Position numbers and translations under genes: made by a program. Shown piece by piece: positions 35,277 through 44,147 of a DNA stretch of 64,000 nt. The notes under the pieces were generated by a model. It ran no database searches, was not told where the DNA came from, and saw only the letters and a list, made by a program, of their open reading frames with translations. The DNA comes from Flammeovirgaceae bacterium (lineage in GTDB: Bacteria; Bacteroidota; Bacteroidia; Cytophagales; Cyclobacteriaceae): contig JACJYU010000001.1 of the NCBI GenBank assembly GCA_020635915.1, positions 186,001 to 250,000 of the forward strand. The letters run 5' to 3'. Position 1 is the stretch's first letter. Every line of letters begins with the position of its first letter.

Positions 35277-36014
35277 TCAACGCCTGGTCCTCCAGGACAG
35301 TCCAATGCTAAGAAAACAATCCTTCACTCCATCATTGCTGCCCGCCCCTCCCAGCACATCGAGTTGAAGGTCGTTTGTGACCAGGTAGGACAGCCCGGTA
35401 TCAAACCGGGAATCGAAATTCCCACTTGTGAGGGACCCGTAATTTTCGATAAACCCACCCCACTTGCCTGAAATTGGGAAAGAGAGGTTCAAGGTATAAA
35501 AACCTGTGCCCGTGGAGTTGATGCCATTCCAGCTTCCTCCCCAGTTGGTCACGAAAGTAAAGGTGTCGGAAATTTGCTGGCTGGTGATAAGGGTAAAACG
35601 GGGCGCCACTTTATCAATTTCATAATTCGCTGAAAGCACAGGCAGCCTGAACCTAAGTTGAAACCCAAGACTGGGGACCAACCCTTTGCCTGTATAGATG
35701 TGGTACCTCCCGCCTACGTCAAACGCGGCCAACCCGTTCAGGTCCACTTTCAGGCCATTTTCTTTCATGCTCTCTACCCTATAGTCGGCCAGGGCACTGA
35801 CCTCCCACCTTTCGGCTATCCCATACCGAACAACCGTATTGTTGAGGTATCCGTTGCTTTCCATACCCGGCCCCCAATTGGATTTAAATACGTCCATGCC
35901 TGTCTGGACCTGGAGAATGCCCTTCCCCACGGTAAAGGGGCCAATGGACTGCCCGGGGCGGCCTGTTCGTATGGTTTCGTTGTATTGGCCATAACCTGCA
36001 AAAGACAAGGCCAA
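35277..36014 (-). CDS. Outer-membrane beta-barrel protein (MetA-pathway transporter-like), start disrupted
   Basis: The 245-residue frame encodes a barrel-like protein (alternating strands such as TVVRYGIAERWEVSALADYR and GGRYHIYTGKGLVPSLGFQL) that resembles the phenol-degradation MetA-type transporter family. The signal peptide is broken. The best start, ATG at 36052 (MDKLPKALLS), is in another frame, while the rest of the hydrophobic core (VFAFLALSFAGYGQ) is in the main frame. Restoring one missing base between them would give a complete signal peptide. The only start in the main frame is a TTG at 36014, which leaves a very short signal. The cause may be a real frameshift or a sequence error. 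Confidence 0.65.
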   Translation of the reverse strand: MALSFAGYGQYNETIRTGRPGQSIGPFTVGKGILQVQTGMDVFKSNWGPGMESNGYLNNTVVRYGIAERWEVSALADYRVESMKENGLKVDLNGLAAFDVGGRYHIYTGKGLVPSLGFQLRFRLPVLSANYEIDKVAPRFTLITSQQISDTFTFVTNWGGSWNGINSTGTGFYTLNLSFPISGKWGGFIENYGSLTSGNFDSRFDTGLSYLVTNDLQLDVLGGAGSNDGVKDCFLSIGLSWRTRR

Positions 36015-36164
36015 GAAGGCAAAGACAGAAGGGCTTTCGGCAATTTATCCATATTTGGAAATTGAATAATCCACAAATGTATAAGGAGTTGGAAGGGAAA
36101 ATAGCCATCGCATAAAAATATTTTTGCCCGGGCTGGTCCCCTGTCAAAAAAAGTTCAAAAATAA

Positions 36165-36212
36165 TTTGTGCAGTCACATGGCTGCATGTAGTTTTGCAGT
36201 CATATAGCTGCA
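36165..36212 (+). promoter_or_regulatory. Promoter with two tandem palindromic operators of the ArsR cassette
   Basis: TTTG (36165-36168), a 20-base spacer and TAGTTTTG (36189-36196) form a full promoter. Two 18-base sites with the same TGCAG-N8-CTGCA palindrome lie at 36169-36186 (spacer region) and 36195-36212 (overlapping the -7 and start point), 26 bases apart centre to centre. The second ends two bases before the ArsR ATG. The layout strongly suggests negative autoregulation by the ArsR-type protein, with an almost leaderless mRNA. Confidence 0.75.
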
Positions 36213-36214
36213 CA

Positions 36215-36532
36215 ATGGAACTTAGAAGGGACGTATTTCAGGCCATTGCCGACCCCACCCGCAGGATGATCATTACCCTGGTGGCCGCACAGGCCATGAC
36301 GCCCGGTGCGATAGCCGCCAATTTCAATTCCTCCAGGCAAACCATCTCAAAACATATTCAAATCCTGACCGAATGCGAACTGCTGGCCCAGGAACAGGAA
36401 GGCAGGGAAATATACTACCACCTCAATCCCAAAAAAATAAAGGAAATAGCAGACTTTATCGGACCGTTCCGGAAAACGTGGGACAAGCGGTTCAACAAAC
36501 TGGAAGCCATCATGAAAAAGCACAAACCATAA
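36215..36532 (+). CDS. ArsR-family winged-helix repressor
   Basis: The 105-residue protein has the ArsR winged helix-turn-helix (RRDVFQAIADPTRRMIITLV, then MTPGAIAANFNSSRQTISKH and a wing with EGREIYYHL). It lacks the cysteine pair of metal sensors, so it belongs to the non-metal ArsR group that is usually linked to SRPBCC (AHSA1) genes. The ATG at 36215 is chosen over an upstream frame because the promoter and operators end two bases before it. Its stop abuts the ATG of the SRPBCC gene. Confidence 0.87.
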   Translation: MELRRDVFQAIADPTRRMIITLVAAQAMTPGAIAANFNSSRQTISKHIQILTECELLAQEQEGREIYYHLNPKKIKEIADFIGPFRKTWDKRFNKLEAIMKKHKP

Positions 36533-36997
36533 ATGGAAATGAAAACGAAAATTGCCGCGGAAGAAGGCAAGCAGGAAATATTGATCACCCGGGTGTTTGA
36601 CCTGCCGGTGGGGCAGCTCTTCCGGGCGTATGTAGAGCCCGGTTTGTTGGAACAATGGATGGGCACAAAAGTGCTGAAACTTGAAAACAAAAACCACGGA
36701 AGCTACCGGTTTGAAACCACCGGCCCAAAAGGGAACAAGCATGGTTTTAATGGCACCATCCACGGGTTTGAGGCCAACCGGAAAATAACGCGGACGTTTG
36801 AAATGGAAAACCCTTCTTTTCCGGTGCAGTTGGAGTTCCTGGAGTTTGAGCCCATGGGCAGCGCCTCCAGCAAGCTCACCATGCAGATGGTATTCAAATC
36901 GGTGGCCATTCGGGACCAAATGCTAAAGCTGCCTTTTGCCCAAGGCATCAATATGGCCCATAACCGGTTGCAGGAAACAATGGACAAACTAAAATAG
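36533..36997 (+). CDS. SRPBCC (AHSA1/START-like) domain protein
   Basis: The 154-residue protein folds as a single START-like ligand-binding domain of the AHSA1 family. Typical text is ITRVFDLPVGQLFRAYVEPG near residue 20, LLEQWMGTKV, and a C-terminal helix QGINMAHNRLQETMDKLK. Such proteins bind hydrophobic ligands or act as stress or chaperone-cofactor-like factors; the ligand is unknown. The ATG follows the ArsR stop without a gap (TAAATG), so it is the immediate co-regulated partner. Confidence 0.85.
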   Translation: MEMKTKIAAEEGKQEILITRVFDLPVGQLFRAYVEPGLLEQWMGTKVLKLENKNHGSYRFETTGPKGNKHGFNGTIHGFEANRKITRTFEMENPSFPVQLEFLEFEPMGSASSKLTMQMVFKSVAIRDQMLKLPFAQGINMAHNRLQETMDKLK

Positions 36998-37003
36998 CCA
37001 CCC

Positions 37004-37426
37004 ATGCCAAAACCAAACCGAAACAAAATCATTTATGGGATAGCCACCGCCTGGCTTGCCCTGGGGATGCTCTCTACCGGGGCCGGGCAAATCATCAAAA
37101 TGAAGGAAGGGCAAGGGGCACTGGACATGATGGTACATTTGGGCTATCCCGAATATTTACTGACCCTGTTGGGCGTTTGGAAAATCCTGGGCGTTGTGGC
37201 GGTGCTCATGCCCGCGAGGCGCTTGTTTGTGAATTTGTTAAAAGAGTGGGCCTATGCAGGTTTCTTTTTTGCCATGTCCGGGGCGGTATTTTCCCATTTG
37301 GCATCGGGCGATCCAATGGCCAGTACCCTTCCGTCCCTGTTGCTGCTTGCCCTTACGGTTGTGTCCTGGTATTTTAGCCCGGTAAACAGAAAAAAACTAT
37401 TTGTGGAACCAGGGAATAAAAAATAA
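37004..37426 (+). CDS. DoxX-like membrane protein
   Basis: The 140-residue protein has four membrane helices (about 10-28, 47-66, 78-100 and 107-124) and the DoxX-like pattern WLALGMLSTGAGQIIKM and HLGYPEYLLTLLGVWKILG. Proteins of this type are linked with quinone and thiosulfate metabolism in some lineages, but most are uncharacterised. It sits six bases after the SRPBCC gene, inside the ArsR operon. A second DoxX-like gene lies at 48825. Confidence 0.82.
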   Translation: MPKPNRNKIIYGIATAWLALGMLSTGAGQIIKMKEGQGALDMMVHLGYPEYLLTLLGVWKILGVVAVLMPARRLFVNLLKEWAYAGFFFAMSGAVFSHLASGDPMASTLPSLLLLALTVVSWYFSPVNRKKLFVEPGNKK

Positions 37427-37452
37427 AAGGCTTCTAAAGAAAAATAAGGAAT

Positions 37453-38055
37453 ATGGGCAAGGAAAAAAGCAAACAACCACTCCCGGCACGGCCTTCCCTG
37501 GCCACGGAAGAACGCGAAAAACTGTTGGGCATCCTGAAGGAACGGTTTGAAAAAAACAAGGGCCGGCACAAAGGGATGGAATGGGGCAAAGTGGAATCAA
37601 AACTGAGGGCTGCCCCGAAAAAACTATGGTCGCTCAACGAGATGGAGCGCACCGGGGGCGAGCCTGACGTGGTTGCCTACGACAAAAAAAGCGGTGAATT
37701 TGTTTTTTATGATTGTGCAGCGGAGAGCCCCAAAGGCCGCAGGAGCCTATGCTACGATCCCGCAGCCCTGGAGTCGAGGAAGGAACACAAGCCCAAGGAC
37801 AGTGCCGTGGGCATGGCAGCGGGCATGGGCCTTGAGTTGTTGTCCGAAGAACAATACCGCACATTGCAGTCGCTCCAGCCACCGGGGAAAAACCTCGACA
37901 TGAAAACTTCCAGTTGGGTAAAAACCCCCGATGACATAAGGAAACTGGGGGGCGCCATCTTTGCGGACTTCCGCTATGGCAAAACTTTTGTGTACCACAA
38001 TGGCGCGGAGTCGTATTATGCCGCCAGGGGCTTCCGTGGGGCCTTAAGGGTATAA
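37453..38055 (+). CDS. DUF4256 domain protein
   Basis: The 200-residue protein matches DUF4256: ATEEREKLLGILKERFEKNK near residue 19, LWSLNEMERTGGEPDVV, and FVFYDCAAESPKGRRSLCYD near 77. The C-terminal SWVKTPDDIRKLGGAIFADF and FVYHNGAESYYAARGFRG also fit. The function of the family is not known. It is part of the ArsR-SRPBCC-DoxX cassette, in which DUF4256, YdeI and VOC genes commonly co-occur. A soluble cytosolic protein. Confidence 0.82.
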   Translation: MGKEKSKQPLPARPSLATEEREKLLGILKERFEKNKGRHKGMEWGKVESKLRAAPKKLWSLNEMERTGGEPDVVAYDKKSGEFVFYDCAAESPKGRRSLCYDPAALESRKEHKPKDSAVGMAAGMGLELLSEEQYRTLQSLQPPGKNLDMKTSSWVKTPDDIRKLGGAIFADFRYGKTFVYHNGAESYYAARGFRGALRV

Positions 38056-38082
38056 ATTCCATTAAACCAGAGGCTAAAGAAA

Positions 38083-38682
38083 ATGAACCCCAAAGTAGAT
38101 TGGTTTTTTGAAAAGGACACCCAGTGGCAGAAGGAATATCAACAATTAAGGGCCATTGTGCTTGCTTGTGGATTGACGGAAGAACTGAAATGGGGCGTTC
38201 CCTGCTACACGCTCCCCTCCCCCGATGGTGGGAAAAGCCGCAACATCGTTTTGATCCACGGGTTCAAGGAATATTGTGCGCTGCTTTTCCACAAAGGGGC
38301 CTTGCTGGCCGATACCCACGGGCTCCTTATCCAGCAAACCAAAAACGTGCAGGCCGCACGGCAAATCCGGTTTGCCAACGGTAAGGAAATTGTAAAATCC
38401 AAAAACATCCTTAAAGCCTATGTCAAAGAAGCCATGGCGGTTGAAAAGGCCGGTTTGAAAGTAAACCTTAAAAAGACTTCCGAATTTACCATGCCTAAAG
38501 AATTCCGGAAGGATTTGCATGAAAACCCTACCCTTAAGAAAGCATTTAACTCATTGACCCCCGGGCGGCAGAGGGGGTACCTATTGTATTTCTCCTCCCC
38601 CAAGCAATCCAAGGCCCGCGAATCGCGTGTGGCCAGGTGCATACCCAAAATCCTTAAAGGAAAGGGGCTTAACGACCAGTAA
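38083..38682 (+). CDS. YdeI/DUF1801-type protein
   Basis: The 199-residue protein has an N-terminal DUF1801-like domain (WQKEYQQLRAIVLACGLTEE, KWGVPCYTL) and a C-terminal YdeI/OmpD-associated segment (LHENPTLKKAFNSLTPGRQR, YLLYFSSPKQSKARESRV). Such proteins are soluble and of unknown biochemical role. It is the last gene of the ArsR cassette, 28 bases after the DUF4256 gene. Confidence 0.82.
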   Translation: MNPKVDWFFEKDTQWQKEYQQLRAIVLACGLTEELKWGVPCYTLPSPDGGKSRNIVLIHGFKEYCALLFHKGALLADTHGLLIQQTKNVQAARQIRFANGKEIVKSKNILKAYVKEAMAVEKAGLKVNLKKTSEFTMPKEFRKDLHENPTLKKAFNSLTPGRQRGYLLYFSSPKQSKARESRVARCIPKILKGKGLNDQ

Positions 38683-38721
38683 AGCAAATCGTAAGGTAAT
38701 ATACCGGAAAGGAATTGCCGA

Positions 38722-40461
38722 TTAGTTTATAATCAAACGGACACCGCCCAATTCGGAGACACGGTAAGGGAACCGGTCCCCGGGTGACCCGATGAACATG
38801 AAATTTTTGGGTATGTTCCATTCCCGCGAAAGGCGGTCGATCAGTTCGGGGCCGAAGGTGCCCCGTTCAGTAAGGAACACAATCTTTATGTCCGGGTAGG
38901 CCCTGTCCAGCACCTCCATGTCTTTCATAAATTCCGTGGAAACCTCCTGCCCTTCCTTCAGTACGGTCACGATCCGCAAACGGCTGGTCAGTTCGTTCTC
39001 CAATACATACATCATCACCCTGTTCAACGTGGCGATATCGTCCCCTTTGGTAAAAAACACAAATTGCTGTTGGCTGGTTTTCCTTACCAGCCGGGTAAGT
39101 TTGAGTTGGCTGACCAAGGCAATCCTCCTTATGTTTTCCGAAGCGGACTTCAATACCATCAATCCCAGTTCAAAGATGGCCAACCGGTTGAGCAAGGCAT
39201 AAATGATCAAAATTGCGGGGACAAAATACTGGAGGAACACCACCAGGTATTCGGGGTGCAACTTGATGTTGCCGTACAAGGCCACCACCACGCCCAAAAG
39301 CGCCAAGAACACCGTGAAGGCCGTGGCGTGTTCGGGGCGCGGGAGCTTGGCCCTTTTTATTTTCAAAAGCAGGTTGCCAATGGCAAAGTAGGCCATCACC
39401 GACAAAAAGGAAATGGTATATACCCCTGCCAGTGGCTCGAGCTCCCCTCTGGTGAGCACCAGTATGGAAAAGCAAAGCAGAAAGAAACCGATAATGATCC
39501 TATAATTGCTGTTCCTTTTGTTTTCTTTCAACAAAAATTGAGGCAATATCCTATCCAGTGACATCCTCTTGATCAACCCGCTCACGCCCACAAACGAAGT
39601 AAGGACGGCACCACTCAGCACCAAAACCGCATCGATGGAAATTACATAGGCCAGCCACTTGCCCCCGGCCACTTCCCCCATGTAGGAGAGTAGGGTTTCC
39701 TTATGCTCCCCCACTTCCACCATAGGCAAAGCGCAAATGGCCAGGAAGGCGATAACCGGGTTGAAAAAACTTACCACCATCCACATATTCTTCAATGTCT
39801 TGGGGAACACCCCGGCCTTTTGCTCCTCCACAAAATTGGCCGAGCTTTCAAACCCGCTGATGCCCAACATGGCCGCGCTAAAACCAAAAAACAAAGCATT
39901 GGTAAGGCTGCCTTCAAGGGGCATTTTAAAATTGATGGACAATGTGCCAATGCCATTGGTAATGAGGTACCAGGCAATGGCCAGCACCAACAAAGAAAGC
40001 GTGCTCAGGTGGGTAACAAAAATCACCACGGCTGCCTTGGCGGATTCGGATATGCCCATTATAGTGAGCATCATGAAAATGACAAGCAAGCCGATGGTGG
40101 CCGGCACGACCGGTATTACGGGCACCAGCCCATGAAGGTAGTGCATGGCCTCGCTCCCGGAGAGCACACAGGTGGCCATGTATGAAAGGATGGTAAGCGT
40201 GGCCGCCAGCGAGGCATTGGATTTGGTGGTGGTGTTCAACAACACATTATAGGCGCCACCATTAAGCGGCAGGGCCCCCACCACCTCTCCATAAATTTTC
40301 CTGAACAGGAACAAGACCAGCGCCACTATCAATAACGAAACCCACGCAAATTGCCCTGCATAGAGAATGGCAAGCGCAGACACATACAGGACACTGGAAG
40401 AAATATCGTTGCCGCAAATGGCGGTGGCCTCAAGTTCGGAAAGCTTTTTGGGAGGCTTCAA
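38722..40461 (-). CDS. APC-superfamily amino acid/cation permease with long C-terminal cytosolic domain
   Basis: The 579-residue protein has about 12 membrane helices over residues 20-420 with the APC pattern ICGNDISSSVLYVSA near the start and GALPLNGGAYNVLLN. It is followed by a soluble region of about 150 residues (RKTSQQQFVFFTKGDDIATL, LRIVTVLKEGQEVS, FGPELIDRLSREWNIP) resembling a Usp-like or nucleotide-binding domain. Transport substrate is not predictable. Convergent with the YdeI gene. Confidence 0.85.
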   Translation of the reverse strand: MKPPKKLSELEATAICGNDISSSVLYVSALAILYAGQFAWVSLLIVALVLFLFRKIYGEVVGALPLNGGAYNVLLNTTTKSNASLAATLTILSYMATCVLSGSEAMHYLHGLVPVIPVVPATIGLLVIFMMLTIMGISESAKAAVVIFVTHLSTLSLLVLAIAWYLITNGIGTLSINFKMPLEGSLTNALFFGFSAAMLGISGFESSANFVEEQKAGVFPKTLKNMWMVVSFFNPVIAFLAICALPMVEVGEHKETLLSYMGEVAGGKWLAYVISIDAVLVLSGAVLTSFVGVSGLIKRMSLDRILPQFLLKENKRNSNYRIIIGFFLLCFSILVLTRGELEPLAGVYTISFLSVMAYFAIGNLLLKIKRAKLPRPEHATAFTVFLALLGVVVALYGNIKLHPEYLVVFLQYFVPAILIIYALLNRLAIFELGLMVLKSASENIRRIALVSQLKLTRLVRKTSQQQFVFFTKGDDIATLNRVMMYVLENELTSRLRIVTVLKEGQEVSTEFMKDMEVLDRAYPDIKIVFLTERGTFGPELIDRLSREWNIPKNFMFIGSPGDRFPYRVSELGGVRLIIN

Positions 40462-40523
40462 AGCAGGTTTTTATTTAGGCCAAAGTAAAGCAAAAATCCA
40501 TTTCAAAAACAAAAATTCCTTCC

Positions 40524-41570
40524 TTATGTTATCCACCTGAGGGTTTGCGGCTGCAAGGGGTTGACAAAAGGGATTTTCCCATCGATGGACTTATGCCAAC
40601 CTTTTTTTAATTCGTAGTACCATTTGGCCTGGGTATCCGGGTCGCCTATCAGCATCAGGGTAGGGTTGGTGTCAAGCCCTTCCCGCAGTTTCTGGAAAAC
40701 CCCCAGGTCCTGGCCTATAAAAGTCTTGCCCAGGCGCTTCAGTGGTGCCCACAGTATTTTGGCCAACCCGATGGTGGTGTAAAAAATATGGTTTAGCTCC
40801 GTCTCGTTTTCGTTAATCGGGGTAAGGGTGGTAATGGACACGATTTCGTTTTTGCCCACCTGAATGTGTTCAATCCGGTTTCCGGGCAATTGAAAATTGA
40901 TTTCCGTACTGGTGCCCCCTTTTAATACCGAGTAGCCCTTTGAGTTGGAGGAAGGCGCATGCCTTACCATTTTAAAACCCATCCCATCGGGAACAAATTT
41001 TTTTTCCTTCAACTTCAGGTTTTTGCTCGACCGCCAAAACCAGGACTGATGGACAAAGGTGACATGCGCGGGGTCTATAAGGCCAATCACGGAATGGTCG
41101 ATGTTGGTAGGCATGGTCACCGTTTCCACATGAAGGAATTCCTTGTCACTGCCAATCAACAAGTTGGGCACCCTTTCCGTTGCATCTTCCAGCTTCAATT
41201 TGTTTTGAGGTATATACACCCATATGGTATTGCTGATTTCCCTGCAGGGAAATTCATAAACCTTGATTTTGCCCACATCAAATTTGTCATCTGCCATTGC
41301 GGGTATGCCCGTGCAGGTCCCCGAACAGTCAAACTTCCAACCATGGTAACAGCATTGGATGGTGCGGCCATCGAACCACCCGGCAGACAGGGGCACCCCC
41401 CTGTGCGGGCAATTGTCTTTTAGCGCAAAGGGGTGGCCATCTTTGCCGCGCCCAAAAACAATCTTTTCGCCAAGGATTTCCTTTTGGACAAGTTTGCCTT
41501 TTTTTAGTTGCGAACCGTGGAAGGCAAAATACCAGAGGTTTTTTAAGAAAAGGGGCTGGTCCGAAGCCAT
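40524..41570 (-). CDS. Rieske non-haem iron oxygenase
   Basis: The 348-residue protein has a Rieske [2Fe-2S] domain (CPHRGVPLSAGW near residue 54 and CCYHGWKFD near 73) and a catalytic domain with the mononuclear-iron pattern IDHSVIGLIDPAHVTFVHQS near residue 155 (H, H, and a D). This is the layout of oxygenases such as vanillate demethylase or phthalate-type monooxygenases. It is a single-component alpha subunit here; no reductase or ferredoxin gene is adjacent, so electrons must come from elsewhere. Substrate unknown. Confidence 0.88.
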   Translation of the reverse strand: MASDQPLFLKNLWYFAFHGSQLKKGKLVQKEILGEKIVFGRGKDGHPFALKDNCPHRGVPLSAGWFDGRTIQCCYHGWKFDCSGTCTGIPAMADDKFDVGKIKVYEFPCREISNTIWVYIPQNKLKLEDATERVPNLLIGSDKEFLHVETVTMPTNIDHSVIGLIDPAHVTFVHQSWFWRSSKNLKLKEKKFVPDGMGFKMVRHAPSSNSKGYSVLKGGTSTEINFQLPGNRIEHIQVGKNEIVSITTLTPINENETELNHIFYTTIGLAKILWAPLKRLGKTFIGQDLGVFQKLREGLDTNPTLMLIGDPDTQAKWYYELKKGWHKSIDGKIPFVNPLQPQTLRWIT

Positions 41571-41842
41571 GAAAAAAGGGATTATGGGATGAAGGACAAG
41601 AATAAAGAAATCAGCCGACCAAAAAAAATGATTTACCGCTTTCCGGTTTTTACCTCATCCGCACGTAAACCAATTTAATGTTTTGTTAGAATTTTGCAAG
41701 GGCAAATGGACTTGAAAAACCGGATTTCGGAATAAACACTACACCCAACCCCGTCAGGTGCCAATGACCAGAAGAAGGGCTTAAGGCTCCCGGTTTTTAT
41801 CTTCAGGGCAATTCAACTATCTTGGCATGAACCCTTTGTTCC

Positions 41843-43003
41843 ATGACAAAAAAAATCCGTAATGGCTTCCTGGCCTTCCTCATGATCGGTGCCGTGGCCT
41901 TTTTCGCATTTGTGCCCACCTACATCGACAAGTCCATGAACAAGGTGACCGGTACTTATCACGGTGCCCCGGGCCCATTCTACCAATCGCTCCCTTTTAT
42001 AGCCGACCTCCATTGTGACATGCTGCTGTGGGACCGCAATTTCCTGAAACAACATGACTACGGACATGTGGACTTGCCCCGCATGCAACAGGCCAACATG
42101 GCCTTTCAGGTTTTTACCATCGTAAGCAAGACCCCACGCGGCATCAATATTGAGCAAAATAGCGACAAGACGGACCAGATCGCCTTACTCAGTTTTGCCC
42201 AACTGCGCCCTCCCTCCAACTGGTTTAGCATCAAGGCCCGGGCGCTCCACCAATGCCGGGAACTGCATGAGGCCGCAAGCCAATCGCAAGGGGCCTTCAG
42301 GGTGATAACTTCACAAAGTGGGTTGCGGCAATTTATCGCAGACCGGCACCAAAACCCATCCCTCACGGCCGGCATGCTCGGCCTGGAAGGGGCCCATTGC
42401 CTGGAAGGGGATATCGCCAACCTGGAAGATTTTTATGATGCGGGGGTCCGGTACATTGGGCTTTCCCATTTCTTTGACAACGAGTGGGCCGGTTCCGCCC
42501 ACGGCATAAAAAAAGGGGGCCTTACGGAAATGGGAAAGCAGTTGGTCAAAAAAATGGTCGAAATGAACGTGATCATCGACCTGGCCCATGCCTCTTCCCA
42601 AACCATTGATGAGGTATTGGCCCTTACCGACCGCCCTGTTATTATTTCACATACGGGCCTCAAAAGCATGTGCGACAACCAAAGGAATTTGTCGGACGAA
42701 CACCTACTGGAAATAGGCAGGAGGAATGGACTGGTGGGGGTCGGGCTATGGGAAACAGCCGTGTGCGGGACCGATGCCCTGGCCACTGCTAAAAGCATTC
42801 GGTACGTGGCCAATACAATCGGTGTGGACAAAGTTGCCTTGGGCAGCGACTTTGACGGGGCCATCACCACCCACTTTGATGTAACGGGCTTGCCGTTAAT
42901 TGTGGACGCGTTAAAGAGTGAAAAATTTACCGACAAGGAAATTGAATTTATAATGGGGGGCAATGTCCGGGACTTCCTTCTCAGGAACCTACCCGCCCGC
43001 TAA
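41843..43003 (+). CDS. Membrane-anchored M19 dipeptidase
   Basis: The 386-residue protein has an N-terminal hydrophobic helix (residues 8-25), so it is anchored or exported. Zinc ligands are complete: HCD in FIADLHCDMLLW, E in MLGLEGAHC, H in IIDLAHASSQ, H in VIISHTG, and D in ALGSDFDGA. This is the most canonical of the three M19 enzymes in this window. It is monocistronic and convergent with a metallophosphoesterase gene, 16 bases between stops. Confidence 0.9.
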   Translation: MTKKIRNGFLAFLMIGAVAFFAFVPTYIDKSMNKVTGTYHGAPGPFYQSLPFIADLHCDMLLWDRNFLKQHDYGHVDLPRMQQANMAFQVFTIVSKTPRGINIEQNSDKTDQIALLSFAQLRPPSNWFSIKARALHQCRELHEAASQSQGAFRVITSQSGLRQFIADRHQNPSLTAGMLGLEGAHCLEGDIANLEDFYDAGVRYIGLSHFFDNEWAGSAHGIKKGGLTEMGKQLVKKMVEMNVIIDLAHASSQTIDEVLALTDRPVIISHTGLKSMCDNQRNLSDEHLLEIGRRNGLVGVGLWETAVCGTDALATAKSIRYVANTIGVDKVALGSDFDGAITTHFDVTGLPLIVDALKSEKFTDKEIEFIMGGNVRDFLLRNLPAR

Positions 43004-43019
43004 AAGGCTTAACCCGCTA

Positions 43020-44042
43020 TTATTCTTCATCCCCTTTGCACTTTGATGCCTGGTAGCAATATCGGTCCCCATTGAGGGGCAACTTCCCGGTTTTGTCCAA
43101 CAGCCCGTCCATTCTTATGTTCGCAATGGCAGGCCCATCACCGGAAAAGGACACTAAAGTAATGTGGTCAAAGGCGTTTTCATCCTCAGGGTTTTGACTG
43201 CCCCCGGTGGTGCCGAGGGTAATGTAATCATGCCCGTTCCTTTCGGTATGGGAATAGCTATGGAGGTGCCCATTGATCACGGTATATTTTCGATCGCCCA
43301 GCGCCTTTTCCATCCTTGAAAGGTTGCCTTCCCCTTCCCTTTTCCAAACCGGCTTGTGCATTAACAAAAAAGTCCATCTCACCTCCGGATGGGCAGCTAT
43401 CACCTTTTCAAAATAAGCATTTTGTTCCTCTTCGATTTTCCCGGTTTTCCTTTCGGGCATTTTGTAATAGGCAGTGGAAGGAAAATCTTCCGGATGGGGG
43501 CCATCTAAAATGGCGATGGCCTCTGACCGTGCCACATTGATCTTCTCCCTAAGTTCGTCCGTATAGTCTTCCGTATCCAAAACAAGGAAGAGCACGTTTT
43601 GGTAGATAAAATGGTAATACCTTCTGCCGTACCGTTTTGTCCAAAAATCCCGCATCGCCTGGCTGGTGAGGTCGTGGTTGCCACCGGTGTGGAACAGGGG
43701 CGCATTGGCCCGGGCAGCCCGCTGGTCAAAACCATCGTATTGCTTTTGTAATTCCACGGGATCACTTGTTTCGCCATTCACCAGGTCCCCCACGCTTAAA
43801 ATAAATTCCGGCCGCAACAAATTGACCTGCTCCATGGCCACTTCAAAAACCCCGTCCCGTTCCCCACTGTTGAGGTCGGAAATTATGGCAAAGGTAAATT
43901 GCCCTTCTGGTTTGCCCGTGGGTTCGTAGGACCACGGTGTGGGGCCCGCTTCCAGGTTGTGGGAAAATGGCGTGGGCCTCCCGCCTGTACCCTGGCAGGC
44001 GGCAATGGCAACGGCCAACAGCAACAATCGAAATGGTTTCAT
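43020..44042 (-). CDS. Metallophosphoesterase lipoprotein
   Basis: The 340-residue lipoprotein (lipobox VAIAAC near residue 15) has the calcineurin-like phosphoesterase motifs SVGDLVNGE near residue 85, HTGGNHD near 125, LLMHKPVW near 225, and INGHLHSYSH near 258. The first motif, normally DxH, reads ISDLNSG, so the histidine ligand is replaced by asparagine. It is therefore either a variant metal site or a mononuclear form. It likely hydrolyses a phosphoester in the envelope. The ATG at 44042 is the start of the lipoprotein signal. Confidence 0.85.
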   Translation of the reverse strand: MKPFRLLLLAVAIAACQGTGGRPTPFSHNLEAGPTPWSYEPTGKPEGQFTFAIISDLNSGERDGVFEVAMEQVNLLRPEFILSVGDLVNGETSDPVELQKQYDGFDQRAARANAPLFHTGGNHDLTSQAMRDFWTKRYGRRYYHFIYQNVLFLVLDTEDYTDELREKINVARSEAIAILDGPHPEDFPSTAYYKMPERKTGKIEEEQNAYFEKVIAAHPEVRWTFLLMHKPVWKREGEGNLSRMEKALGDRKYTVINGHLHSYSHTERNGHDYITLGTTGGSQNPEDENAFDHITLVSFSGDGPAIANIRMDGLLDKTGKLPLNGDRYCYQASKCKGDEE

Positions 44043-44147
44043 ATTAATATTTGATTTTAATTGGATCATATGGAATCGCCTGTTATCGTTATACCATTGG
44101 GCGCAATGCCGTTTCAGGGCATCACTTGATTAAATCCCTCAAACCGT

